Assembly: GCA_052324925.1 (NCBI GenBank)
Contig: JBQPRE010000001.1
DNA length: 64,000 nt
From: Flavimobilis sp052324925
GTDB taxonomy: Bacteria; Actinomycetota; Actinomycetes; Actinomycetales; Cellulomonadaceae
Strand: one strand, 5' to 3'
Under the pieces are notes generated by a model. It ran no database searches and was not told where the DNA came from. It saw only the letters and a list, made by a program, of their open reading frames with translations. Shown piece by piece: positions 9,859 through 18,478 of the stretch. Made by a program: the position numbers and the translations under genes. The stretch's first letter is position 1; every line of letters begins with the position of its first letter.

Positions 9859-10443
9859 ATGGAAGAGCACGCGGCCGAGGGTCAGGGACGTCCGGGCGTC
9901 CCTGCACCGCCTGGCGGGCACGCGCTCCGCATCGATCGTGTGGCGGTGCGTCGCTCTGCCGTGCACACGACGTCCCAGCTGCCCGTCGTCGACGAGACGT
10001 CCGCGGGCGGGCTCGTCGTGGGGCTCGAGGACGGCACGCCGTGCGTTGCCGTCATCGCCCGACGCAACCGGGCCGGACGCCTCGAATGGTGCCTTCCCAA
10101 GGGCCACCTCGAGGGCGTGGAGACTCCCGAAGAGGCGGCGGTGCGGGAGATTCACGAAGAGACTGGGATCCTCGGGCGCATCGTCGAGCGCATCGGTTCG
10201 ATCGACTACTGGTTCTCGGGCGACGGGCGGCGCGTCCACAAGGTCGTCCACCACTTCCTCCTCGAGGCGATCGGCGGGTTCCTCACGGTCGAGGGTGACC
10301 CCGACCATGAGGCTGAGGACGTCGCGTGGGTTCCTCTCGCCGATCTCGACGCCGTCCTGTCCTACCCGAACGAACGGCGGCTTGCCGCCGAGGTGCGGGC
10401 CCTTCTCCGGCGCGGCAGCGCGTCTCACGGCACGGCTCCCTGA
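9859..10443 (+). CDS. NUDIX hydrolase (MutT4-like)
   Basis: 194 residues. It hydrolyses nucleoside-diphosphate-linked substrates. The nudix box GHLEGVETPEEAAVREIHEE begins near residue 78, followed by TGI, and conserves all metal-binding positions (GX5EX7REUXEEXGU). Family position equals Rv3908 (mutT4) of M. tuberculosis, next to cca and upstream of murJ. The first ~40 residues are not conserved-looking. A longer reading to 9778 exists, but the ATG at 9859 has a -10 at the right distance and is preferred. The stop overlaps the start of the next gene by one base (TGATG). Confidence 0.9.
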   Translation: MEEHAAEGQGRPGVPAPPGGHALRIDRVAVRRSAVHTTSQLPVVDETSAGGLVVGLEDGTPCVAVIARRNRAGRLEWCLPKGHLEGVETPEEAAVREIHEETGILGRIVERIGSIDYWFSGDGRRVHKVVHHFLLEAIGGFLTVEGDPDHEAEDVAWVPLADLDAVLSYPNERRLAAEVRALLRRGSASHGTAP

Positions 10444-12626
10444 TGGGCCCCAGGTTCGCAGGTCGTCCCGCGCGGGACGGCCGGGTGCGCGCGCGCAGCA
10501 ACGCGCTGGTGGGGACGGCTCTCGCGGCTCTGCTCACGCTCGCGTCGCTCGGTGCGGCGCTGCCCGCAGCCGCGGCGGCGTCAGCGACCGGTGCCCGCAG
10601 CGTCGTCGCTGAGCCCGCGGCGACGCCCGCGCCCACCGTCGTCGTCACCGAGGTGCTGCCGCGCGCGATCGGGACCTCCGACACGGTGCGGGTCACGGCG
10701 CTCGTGACGAACACGACGGACGTCCCTCTCGAGTCCGCGCACGCACAGCTGGGCGTCGTGCGGTACCGCCTGTCCTCGCGCGAGGCGTTGCGCGGCTGGG
10801 CCGCGGGCGAGGTGACGACGATCCCCCCGACACCCGTCGCGCGCCAAGACCTCGAGGGACCCCTGGCGCCCGGTGCGTCACGGGTCGTCACCCTCACCGC
10901 ACCCGCCGTCGACCTGCGCCTCCTGCCCTACCCGGAGTCGAGCGGCGTCCGCGGCATCGTCGTGAGCCTCGCCGACCCCGTCCGCGGCACGCTGGGCGAG
11001 GGTCGGGGCTTCCTCACCTGGACACCGACGCTCGACGTCGACCCCGTCCGGCTCTCCGTCATCGTGCCGCTCACGGGCCCCGCACCGGATCCGACGGACG
11101 TCGCGGCGTGGTCGACGCGCATCGGCGTCGACACGGCGCCCGGCGGGCGCCTCAGCACGGTCGTCGCCGGAACGGCCGCGACCAAGGGTGTCTCGTGGGT
11201 CGTCGACCCGGCGCTCGTCGAGCAAGCCGCAGCAGGCACCCCCGTCACCGCGGCGTGGGCGTCAGCCCTGCTCGCGGGCGCGAACGGGCGGGACGTCTTC
11301 GCCACCGACCGCTTCGACCCCGACCTTGCGGCGCTCGCCGCAGCCGACGTCACGCCGCTGGGTGACGACCGCGAGCCCCTTGCGCCACCGAGCGCCGCCG
11401 CCACGCAGCCCGACGACCAGGCGACACCGACGGACAATCCGGTCGAGGCGGCACGGCGGGCTGCCCAGGCGTGGCGCACCGATCTTGCGCTCCCCGCGAC
11501 GCGGACCGCGTCGACGACGTTGCTCGCTGCGGCCGCGTCCGCGGGACGGTCGCTCATCGTCGTCGACGACGGCCTCGCCGGGACCGGGATGACGACGGCA
11601 CCCGGGTCTGTCGCCGTGACGACGGACGGGGGGTCGATCACGGCCCTCGTCCCGGACGCGATCCTTAACCAGCTGTTCGCTGAGGCGACCGCGCCCCTCG
11701 ACCCTGCGGTCCCCGCCGCCCACGCGGCTGCGGCGCGGTCGCACGCGCTCATGGTGCTCCTGGCCGAGCTGGCGACGGTCGGTGAGGAGCCAGCCCTCGC
11801 GCAGCCTCACGTCGTCATCACGGCGGACCGTTCCTGGTCGCCCGACGGCGCGGCGGTGACCGCCGTTCTCGCGACGCTCGCCGGCGACCGCACGATCGAC
11901 CTCGTCCCTGTCTCGACGCTCGTGGGCTCGCCCCAGGCCGCCGTGCCCCGCACGCCGCTGCCCGAATCGGCATCGCCGGTCGCCGACCTGCGGCCCGTCG
12001 CGGTCCGGCGTGCCTGGGAACGGGTGAGCGACGTGCGCGCGTTCTCGGACGTCGCGGCCGACCCGGGCGCGCTGAGCGACGGACCGGTCGACGCCACGTC
12101 CGCAGCGCTCGCCGTGGCGTGGCGCAGCGCGACGGGAGAGCGCCTGCGGCTCCTGGGTGCTGCGCGCGCGCAGACGGAGCGGATCCTCGAGGGCATCTCG
12201 GTCGTCGCCGGGAGCGACATCAACCTCATCTCCGACCGCGGTGACCTCCCCATCAGGATCCGCAACGATCTCGGTGTCGCGGTGTCGATCGGCGTCGCGC
12301 TCGTGCCCGACGACCCCCGCCTGAGCGTTCTGGATACGCCGTCTGCCGTGGTCGAGCCCGGGACCGAGGTCAACGTCGAGGTCCCGGTGCGAGCCATCGG
12401 CTCGGGCGACGTCACCGTGCTCGTGCAGCTGCGCGGTCCGAGCGGTGACGTCGTCGCCGAGCCCTACGCGTTCGACGTGCGCGTGCGGGCGGAGTGGGAG
12501 ACGGTCGGGACCGCGGTCATCGGCGTGCTGCTCGCCCTGCTCGTCCTCGGTGGTGTGGTCCGCACGATCCGGCGTGGGCGCTCGACCCGGCGCACAGCCC
12601 CGATCCGCCCCTTGGAGGACGCGTGA
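10443..12626 (+). CDS. DUF6049 family exported membrane-anchored protein
   Basis: 727 residues. The N-terminus is a positively charged segment then a hydrophobic stretch ending AAAAAS (~residues 18-45), a signal peptide or anchor. The body is a long Ala/Thr/Val-rich extracytoplasmic region, and one membrane span near residues 685-708 is followed by a basic tail (RTIRRGRSTRR). It matches in size and position Rv3909, the conserved gene between mutT4 and murJ. Its function is unknown; constant coupling to murJ (4-base GTGA overlap downstream) suggests a role in envelope synthesis. No catalytic motif was recognised. Confidence 0.85.
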   Translation: MGPRFAGRPARDGRVRARSNALVGTALAALLTLASLGAALPAAAAASATGARSVVAEPAATPAPTVVVTEVLPRAIGTSDTVRVTALVTNTTDVPLESAHAQLGVVRYRLSSREALRGWAAGEVTTIPPTPVARQDLEGPLAPGASRVVTLTAPAVDLRLLPYPESSGVRGIVVSLADPVRGTLGEGRGFLTWTPTLDVDPVRLSVIVPLTGPAPDPTDVAAWSTRIGVDTAPGGRLSTVVAGTAATKGVSWVVDPALVEQAAAGTPVTAAWASALLAGANGRDVFATDRFDPDLAALAAADVTPLGDDREPLAPPSAAATQPDDQATPTDNPVEAARRAAQAWRTDLALPATRTASTTLLAAAASAGRSLIVVDDGLAGTGMTTAPGSVAVTTDGGSITALVPDAILNQLFAEATAPLDPAVPAAHAAAARSHALMVLLAELATVGEEPALAQPHVVITADRSWSPDGAAVTAVLATLAGDRTIDLVPVSTLVGSPQAAVPRTPLPESASPVADLRPVAVRRAWERVSDVRAFSDVAADPGALSDGPVDATSAALAVAWRSATGERLRLLGAARAQTERILEGISVVAGSDINLISDRGDLPIRIRNDLGVAVSIGVALVPDDPRLSVLDTPSAVVEPGTEVNVEVPVRAIGSGDVTVLVQLRGPSGDVVAEPYAFDVRVRAEWETVGTAVIGVLLALLVLGGVVRTIRRGRSTRRTAPIRPLEDA

Positions 12627-14287
12627 GCGAGGCCGCACAGGGTTCTGACAGCCTCGGACGGTCGAGCGTCGTCATGGCGGTCGGGACGGCTGCGTCGCGT
12701 GGCCTCGGGTTCGTGCGCAACATCCTCCTCGTCGGGGCCGTCGGCGCGACGGGGATCGCAGCCGACACGTTCGACGTCGCCAACAAGATCCCGACGATGA
12801 TCCACGCGGTCGTGCTCGGCGGGATGCTCAACGTCGTCCTCGTCCCGGCGATCGTCAAAGCGTATGCACGGCGGGACGGGGCCCGGACCGTCGACAAGCT
12901 GGTGACGTCGGCAGCACTTGCGCTCGTCGCGCTCACGACGATCGTCATGGTCGGGATGGGCGTCGTCGTCCTGGCGCTCGGCGGTTCGCAGTGGTCGCCT
13001 GCGCAGCAGGAGCTCGGTGTCGTCATGGCGCTGTGGTGCGCGCCGCAGCTGTTCTTCTACGGCATGTACGCGGTCCTCTCGCAGGTGCTCAACGCGCGTC
13101 GCGTCTTTGGTCCGGGCATGTGGGCGCCCGCGATGAACAACGTCGTCTCGATCCTCGGCTTCGGCGTCTTCGTGGCGATGTACGGCTGGTACGAGCCGGG
13201 GGCGCCGCTCGACGCGGTGACGTGGTGGACCTCGCCCCGGATCATCCTCATCGCGGGGACGGCGACGCTCGGGATCGTCGCGCAGGCGCTCGTCCTCCTT
13301 CCCGCGTTGCGCCGGGCGGGGATCACGCTCCGGCCGAACATCGATCCGCGCGGTGCCGGACTGCGCTCTGCGGGCAAGGTCGCCCTGTGGACGCTCGCAG
13401 CGACGCTCCTCGACCAGGGGGCGGTCGCGGTGACGACGCGGATCGCGGCGAGCGCGCCGTGGGCCGCGGGTGACGGTGTGGCGGCGGTGCCCGGGGTCGC
13501 AGGGCCGAGCGCGTACACGCAGGCGCTCATGATCTATCTGCTGCCGCACTCGCTCGTCACGGTCTCGGTCGCGACAGCGCTCTTCACCGGTATGGCGGCA
13601 GCGGCGCACGCGGGGCGCAAGGACCTGGTCCGACGGGACCTCTCGCGGGGGCTGCGCACGATCGGTGTCTTCACGCTCGTCGCCACCGCCGTGCTCGTCG
13701 TCCTGCGCGAGCCTCTCGTGCGTGTGCTCGTGCCCTCGATGTCGCTCCCGAGCCAGGCGGCGATCGCCCAGGTCCTGGGCGTCATGGCGCTCGGTCTCGC
13801 GCCGCTCGGCGCCATGGTGTCGATGAAATGGGTGTATTTCGCGTTCGAGGACGGTCGCACGGTCTTCGTCATCCAGGTGCCGATCGCAGCGACGCTAGTC
13901 GGGGGTTCCCTGCTCGGCTCGGTCGTCCTGCGCCCTGAGCTGTGGGTCGTCGGAGTCGCGGCCGCGATGGCGCTGTCGAACGTCGTGGGCGTGCTCCTGC
14001 GTGGGCGTGCCCTCGGACGGCGGCTCGACGGCATGGACGGCGCGCGCATCGTGCGTCTCTACGTCCGTGCGGGAGTTGCCGCGCTCGTCGGCGGAGGTGC
14101 CGGCTTCGCAGCTCTGTCCGCGTTCGGCGACCGCGCTGTCGAGTCCTGGCCGTGGGCGGTTCTCGCGTGCGTCGTCGTCGGGGCGGTCATCGGGGCGGTC
14201 TACCTCGGGCTGCTCCGGCTCATGCGGGTCGAAGAGACGGCGGCGCTGCGCGGTCTGGTCGAGCGGGTCGTGCGCCGCGGGCGCTGA
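12623..14287 (+). CDS. murJ: MurJ/MviN lipid II flippase
   Basis: 554 residues, GTG start overlapping the DUF6049 stop, with TTGGAGGA just upstream. A MOP-superfamily protein of about 14 hydrophobic spans that moves lipid II across the cytoplasmic membrane. Family landmarks are the N-terminal AVGTAASRGLGFVRN, DTFDVANKIP, and long alternating hydrophobic segments to the C-terminus. In Mycobacterium MviN is fused to a C-terminal pseudokinase. Here the protein ends after the membrane domain, and a pseudokinase is encoded separately 0.5 kb downstream. Confidence 0.95.
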   Translation: MSEAAQGSDSLGRSSVVMAVGTAASRGLGFVRNILLVGAVGATGIAADTFDVANKIPTMIHAVVLGGMLNVVLVPAIVKAYARRDGARTVDKLVTSAALALVALTTIVMVGMGVVVLALGGSQWSPAQQELGVVMALWCAPQLFFYGMYAVLSQVLNARRVFGPGMWAPAMNNVVSILGFGVFVAMYGWYEPGAPLDAVTWWTSPRIILIAGTATLGIVAQALVLLPALRRAGITLRPNIDPRGAGLRSAGKVALWTLAATLLDQGAVAVTTRIAASAPWAAGDGVAAVPGVAGPSAYTQALMIYLLPHSLVTVSVATALFTGMAAAAHAGRKDLVRRDLSRGLRTIGVFTLVATAVLVVLREPLVRVLVPSMSLPSQAAIAQVLGVMALGLAPLGAMVSMKWVYFAFEDGRTVFVIQVPIAATLVGGSLLGSVVLRPELWVVGVAAAMALSNVVGVLLRGRALGRRLDGMDGARIVRLYVRAGVAALVGGGAGFAALSAFGDRAVESWPWAVLACVVVGAVIGAVYLGLLRLMRVEETAALRGLVERVVRRGR

Positions 14288-14341
14288 CATTGACGGTCGC
14301 GCGCGGGGTCGGCTCAGCAGGCGCGGCCCGGCGGGCGCGGC

Positions 14342-14728
14342 TCAGGCGTCGCGGATGTCCCCGTCGAGGTAGTACCAACGCCCGCCGCGTCGCAGGAACC
14401 GGCTGAGCTCGTGCAACCGGCCCGGCCCGTCCGGCCCTCCCCACGTCGCGATGAACTCCACCGTGCCCTCGTCCTCCCCGGGGCCGCCGCCGTCGGCCAC
14501 CTGGACTGTGAGCCCCGTCCACGCGGGGCCGTCGGCGAGATCGATCGTCTCCGGGCGCGTGCGGGGGTGCCAGGTGCGCCACACGTGATCGGCGTCGCCC
14601 AGCACGTAGGCGGTGTAGCGCGAGCGCATGAGGTCGGCGGGGGTCGCGGCTTCCCGCTCGCGGTGGAGCAGCGGAAGACAGCACGTTTCGAGGGTCGAGC
14701 CGGAGCCGCAGGGGCAGGTCGCTGGCAT
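14342..14728 (-). CDS. YchJ-like SEC-C motif protein (UPF0225 family)
   Basis: 128 residues from the ATG at 14728. The short SEC-C zinc motif CPCGSGSTLETCC is at the very N-terminus; the NTF2-like body contains LMRSRYTAYVLGD and ends with FLRRGGRWYYLDG. This is the YchJ pattern, of unknown function. An in-frame extension to 14830 exists but adds Arg-rich sequence before the motif that family members lack. It lies antisense between murJ and the pseudokinase, splitting genes that are otherwise functionally paired. Confidence 0.88.
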   Translation of the reverse strand: MPATCPCGSGSTLETCCLPLLHREREAATPADLMRSRYTAYVLGDADHVWRTWHPRTRPETIDLADGPAWTGLTVQVADGGGPGEDEGTVEFIATWGGPDGPGRLHELSRFLRRGGRWYYLDGDIRDA

Positions 14729-14736
14729 GCCCGTAC

Positions 14737-14763
14737 GGTAACCTCCCCGCCGACGTGGTCGTC
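14737..14763 (+). promoter_or_regulatory. Possible ECF-type promoter upstream of the pseudokinase gene
   Basis: GGTAAC (14737-14742), 17 bases, then CGTC (14760-14763) resembles the GGAAC-N16/17-CGTC pattern of envelope-stress ECF sigma factors, with one mismatch in the -35. It lies about 70 bases before the GTG at 14832. A housekeeping-like TAAGAT at 14768-14773 is a competing -10. Confidence 0.3.
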
Positions 14764-14831
14764 CACCGTAAGATCGATGAGGGCGACGCGGCACATCCGC
14801 TGAACCTGTGACGTCCACCGGAAGGGGCACC

Positions 14832-16970
14832 GTGACCGAGTCGCACGTCGGAGACGTGATCGCCGAGCGCTACCGCCTGCGCGAGCGTGTTCCCTACGAC
14901 GTCGGCGACGCTGAGCGTTGGGCGGCGGAGGACGAGATCTTGGGTCGCGAGGTGCTCGTCACGATCGTGTCGGGCGAGCGTGCCGAGGTCGCGCTCGACG
15001 AGGCCCGCCGTGCGTCGCTCGTCATGGACCCACGCCTTGTGCGGATCCTCGACGTCGGCCGCGCGGACGTCGTCCCCTACGTCGTGATCGAGCGTCCCCG
15101 AGGCCGCACTCTCGACGACGTCGTCCTCGAGAGCGGCCCGCTGTCGGGTGAGCACGCCCGTGCGATCGTCGGAGAGGTTGCGCAGGCTCTCGCGGTCGCC
15201 GAGCGCCGCGGGGTGCATCACCTCGCTCTGCGCCCTTCAGCCGTCCACCTGGCGCCCGGCACCGTTCAGCTTGAAGGCCTCGGCCTCGATGGCGCGCTGG
15301 GTGACGGCTCGCTCGGTGGTTCGCGTGCGAGCCTCCCGGCCGACGCCGCCGGCCTGGGACGACTCCTGCAGTTTGCGCTCACGGGACAGCGCATCGCCGA
15401 CGTTCCTGTGCCCGCCGGAGCGCTCGACGGGCCCGCGGACGACGATGTCGAGGCGGTCGCCCTGGCCTCCGTCGCACGTTCCCTGCTCACGAGCCTCACC
15501 CCTGGGCTGCGCGCGCCGAGCGCGCTCGTCGAGGAGCTTGAGCCGTGGGGCGAGGTGCACGTGCCCGAGGCTCCCGTGCCCGCACCGAGCAGCCCCGTTC
15601 CTGCGCCTGCGCCTGCCGCTGCCGCTGCCGCTGCCGAGGCGAGCCTCGAGGGCGAGGCCTCCGAAGACGTCGGTCCTGCTGCCCTGGCGGCCGTCCCGGG
15701 TCCGCCGACGACCGGGGCACCGGCCGCCTCCGACCCCGCCGTGGGTGGCGAGCGCCCCGCCAACGCGATCGATGTCGCCGAGGCGGCCGTACCCGAAGGA
15801 CCCGTGGTGCCAGCTCCTCTCGAACGCACATCGGTGCGCGGCATGCTCGCGGGCACGCCGCTCGCACCCGCCGTTCCCGGCGCCCCCCAGCCGCCACCTG
15901 CCGCCGAGCCCGTCCGCCGCACGAGCGTGCGGGGCGGAGGCGCCAGCCTCCCCGGCGGGGTGGGTGCTGCCGCTGCGGCAGCAGCCGCGGCCGGGGTCAC
16001 GGTCGTCGGCTCAGGTGCGGGGGCCGCAGCGGGAGCCGTTGCGGGCGCTGCGGCGGGCACTGCGGCGGGTACTGCCGGGGTTGCCGGAGCAGGAGCCGCC
16101 GGGGTTGCCGGCGGGGCGACAGGCGCCGCAGGAAGTGCCGCTGCTGGCACAGCGGAGGGGATCGCACCCGGGAGCGCCGCAGGAGGCACCGCCGGATCGA
16201 CGCCTTCCGCTCCGAGCGCGGCGCCCGTGGGTGCCCCCGCGGCCCGCGTGTCGTTCGACGCGGCGGTCCTCCAGCAGGCCCATTCCGCGGCAACGCCGAC
16301 GCAGCCGCGAGTTGGTTCACGCCCGACGACCGCTGCCCGCAGCGCAGAGATCCGTACGATGCGCTTCGATCCCACGATCTTCACGCTCGTCGTCGCCCTC
16401 GTCCTCGTGGTCGGTGGGGTCCTGTGGTCCATGGGCAACCTCACGGAGTTCCGCTCCCCCTTCCAGTGGGGCTCGAACATGCGGCCCGTCGCAACCGACG
16501 GCTCGGACGGCACGCAGTCACCTCCCGCGACGACTCCGCCGACCCTGCCCGTCATCGTCTCGGCTCAGCAGCTCGATCCGGACGGCGACGACAACGAGCA
16601 CCCCGAGGCGGTTCCGCGCGCGATCGACCTCGACCCGACGACCGGCTGGTTCACGCGCACCTACCGCTCGGCGACGTACGCGGGCATGAACAAGCGTGGT
16701 CTGGGCATTGCCGTGACGTTCGAGAAGCCCGCTCCGGTGTCGACCGTCTACATCCAGTCGAACAGCACCGGCGGCCGCATGGAGGTCCGCGCGACCGACC
16801 CCTCGAAGCCTGATGAGGGCACGGTCCTGTACAAAGGCCCCATCGAGAAGGACATGGAGATCGAGGTGAAGGAGCCGGTCGAGGCCGAGCACATCGTGCT
16901 GTGGTTTACCGAGCTGCCGCAGACCTCGGGCCAGAACCGCGCGGAGATCCTTGAGATCTCGGTGTCCTAG
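14832..16970 (+). CDS. Membrane pseudokinase (MviN-associated type)
   Basis: 712 residues from GTG 14832, which has GAAGGGG 5 bases upstream; an earlier in-frame GTG (14808) lacks one. Residues ~1-240 have a protein-kinase fold pattern but lack the catalytic residues. The VAIK lysine is replaced (LVTIV), HRD reads HLALRPS and DFG reads LGLDG. A ~280-residue Pro/Ala then Ala/Gly-rich linker leads to one membrane span (~residues 515-535) and a C-terminal extracytoplasmic discoidin-like domain. This mirrors the C-terminal half of mycobacterial MviN, where the pseudokinase, once phosphorylated by PknB, binds FhaA. That role here is inferred. Confidence 0.85.
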   Translation: MTESHVGDVIAERYRLRERVPYDVGDAERWAAEDEILGREVLVTIVSGERAEVALDEARRASLVMDPRLVRILDVGRADVVPYVVIERPRGRTLDDVVLESGPLSGEHARAIVGEVAQALAVAERRGVHHLALRPSAVHLAPGTVQLEGLGLDGALGDGSLGGSRASLPADAAGLGRLLQFALTGQRIADVPVPAGALDGPADDDVEAVALASVARSLLTSLTPGLRAPSALVEELEPWGEVHVPEAPVPAPSSPVPAPAPAAAAAAAEASLEGEASEDVGPAALAAVPGPPTTGAPAASDPAVGGERPANAIDVAEAAVPEGPVVPAPLERTSVRGMLAGTPLAPAVPGAPQPPPAAEPVRRTSVRGGGASLPGGVGAAAAAAAAAGVTVVGSGAGAAAGAVAGAAAGTAAGTAGVAGAGAAGVAGGATGAAGSAAAGTAEGIAPGSAAGGTAGSTPSAPSAAPVGAPAARVSFDAAVLQQAHSAATPTQPRVGSRPTTAARSAEIRTMRFDPTIFTLVVALVLVVGGVLWSMGNLTEFRSPFQWGSNMRPVATDGSDGTQSPPATTPPTLPVIVSAQQLDPDGDDNEHPEAVPRAIDLDPTTGWFTRTYRSATYAGMNKRGLGIAVTFEKPAPVSTVYIQSNSTGGRMEVRATDPSKPDEGTVLYKGPIEKDMEIEVKEPVEAEHIVLWFTELPQTSGQNRAEILEISVS

Positions 16971-17036
16971 ACCCTCGGGAACAACCCCTGCACCGTCCGG
17001 CGTTGACCGGGTGGAGACCTCAAGAGTGGAGAGCAC

Positions 17037-18014
17037 GTGAGCAACGAGCACAACGGGGACGTTCGCGACCTCATCATCGTCGGTTCTGGCCCCGCGGGCT
17101 ACACGGCCGCGGTCTATGCGGCGCGGGCCGGCCTGAGCCCGCTGGTCCTCGCGGGTGCGTTCACCGCGGGCGGTGCCCTCATGAACACGACGGACGTCGA
17201 GAACTTCCCGGGGTTCCCCGACGGCGTCATGGGCCCCGAACTCATGGCCGGCATGCAGAAGCAGGCTGAGCGCTTTGGCGCGGAGATCGAGTGGGACGAC
17301 GCGACCGAGCTCGACCTCACAGGCGACATCAAGCTCGTGACGACGTCGGAGGGCACGGTCTACAAGGCTCGCGCCGTCATTCTCGCGACGGGTTCCGCCT
17401 ACCGTGAGCTGGGCCTCGAGGACGAGCGACGCCTCTCGGGCCGCGGGGTCTCGTGGTGCGCAACGTGCGATGGGTTCTTCTTCAAGGACCAGCACATCGC
17501 GGTCGTCGGAGGCGGTGACTCGGCGGTCGAGGAGGCGACGTTCCTGTCGCGCTTCGGCTCTCAGGTGACGATGATCCACCGCCGTGACGAGCTGCGTGCG
17601 TCGAAGATCATGGTTGACCGGGCGATGAATGACCCGAAGATCTCGTTCGCGTGGAACTCTGAGGTTGTTGGTATCACCGGTGACGACAGGGTTCGCTCGC
17701 TCACGCTGCGTGACACCGTGACGGGTGAGGAGCGCGAGCTCGACGCGACGGCCCTGTTCGTGGCTATCGGTCACGTACCGCGCACCGACCTCGTCAAGGG
17801 TCAGGTTGACCTCGACGAGAACGGATACATCGTCGTGGAGGGCCGCTCGACGCGCACGAACCTTCCCGGGGTCTTTGCGTGCGGTGACGCTGTCGATCAC
17901 ACGTACCGGCAGGCCATCACCGCAGCCGGGACGGGTTGCTCGGCCGCTCTCGACGCCCAGCACTTCCTGGCGGCACTCGACGACACGACGTCGTCGGTCG
18001 TTGCGGGGGCATGA
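17037..18014 (+). CDS. trxB: Thioredoxin-disulfide reductase
   Basis: 325 residues, GTG start preceded by GTGGAGAG. An NADPH-dependent FAD enzyme reducing thioredoxin. FAD site GSGPAGYTAAVYAAR, active CATC (Cys141/Cys144), NADPH site GGGDSAVEEA with HRRDELRAS, and the C-terminal FAD motif GVFACGD are present. Normal family length. It directly follows the pseudokinase; the sigM and anti-sigma genes found at this place in Mycobacterium are missing. Coupled to trxA by ATGA overlap. Confidence 0.97.
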   Translation: MSNEHNGDVRDLIIVGSGPAGYTAAVYAARAGLSPLVLAGAFTAGGALMNTTDVENFPGFPDGVMGPELMAGMQKQAERFGAEIEWDDATELDLTGDIKLVTTSEGTVYKARAVILATGSAYRELGLEDERRLSGRGVSWCATCDGFFFKDQHIAVVGGGDSAVEEATFLSRFGSQVTMIHRRDELRASKIMVDRAMNDPKISFAWNSEVVGITGDDRVRSLTLRDTVTGEERELDATALFVAIGHVPRTDLVKGQVDLDENGYIVVEGRSTRTNLPGVFACGDAVDHTYRQAITAAGTGCSAALDAQHFLAALDDTTSSVVAGA

Positions 18015-18340
18015 TGGCTGCCACTCCTGTCACAGACGCGACGTGGGCCGACGAGGTCATGGGCGCCGACGTTCCGGTGCTCGTCGACTTCTGGGCTCCG
18101 TGGTGCGCACCGTGTCGGCAGGTAGCTCCCATCGTCGAGGAGCTCGCGGTGCAGTTCGCGGGCCGGGTCAAGGTCGTCAAGCTCAACACTGATGAGAACC
18201 AGGCGACGACCGCGGCCTATGGCATCGTGTCGATCCCGACGCTCAACATCTATTCGGGCGGGGAGCTCGTCCGGTCGATCGTCGGCGGGCGCCCCCGGCA
18301 GGTGCTCGCCAAGGAGCTCGAGGACGTTCTCGCTGGCTGA
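18011..18340 (+). CDS. trxA: Thioredoxin
   Basis: 109 residues; the ATG at 18011 overlaps the trxB stop, and a second ATG follows at once (18014). A small cytoplasmic dithiol protein reduced by the neighbouring TrxB. The active site is FWAPWCAPC (Cys32, Cys35): Ala replaces the usual Gly of WCGPC, as in several actinobacterial thioredoxins. The cis-Pro segment SIPTLNIYSGG is intact. It is the last gene of the rightward run before a strong hairpin. Confidence 0.96.
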   Translation: MMAATPVTDATWADEVMGADVPVLVDFWAPWCAPCRQVAPIVEELAVQFAGRVKVVKLNTDENQATTAAYGIVSIPTLNIYSGGELVRSIVGGRPRQVLAKELEDVLAG

Positions 18341-18424
18341 TGCGGTGAGCTGAGGTCGTGCGACGGTGTGCGACAGCGCGCGTTGGCGAGTGCGCTATGG
18401 CGGGCAGCGCGCGGGAGTGACGAA

Positions 18425-18465
18425 ACGCCTGTGGCCCTGATCCGTTGGATCAGGGCCACAGGCGT
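18425..18465. terminator. Bidirectional terminator between trxA and parB
   Basis: A perfect 19-bp inverted repeat (18425-18443 and 18447-18465) with loop GTT lies between convergent trxA and parB. The T-tract is weak on both sides, but stem strength and position support termination in both directions. Confidence 0.85.
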
Positions 18466-18478
18466 CTGTGGTCGATGT

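Noticed and set aside
10443..12626. DUF6049 protein considered as a secreted glycosidase or protease
   Set aside because: No catalytic motif was visible; size, topology and place match the conserved Rv3909-type protein.
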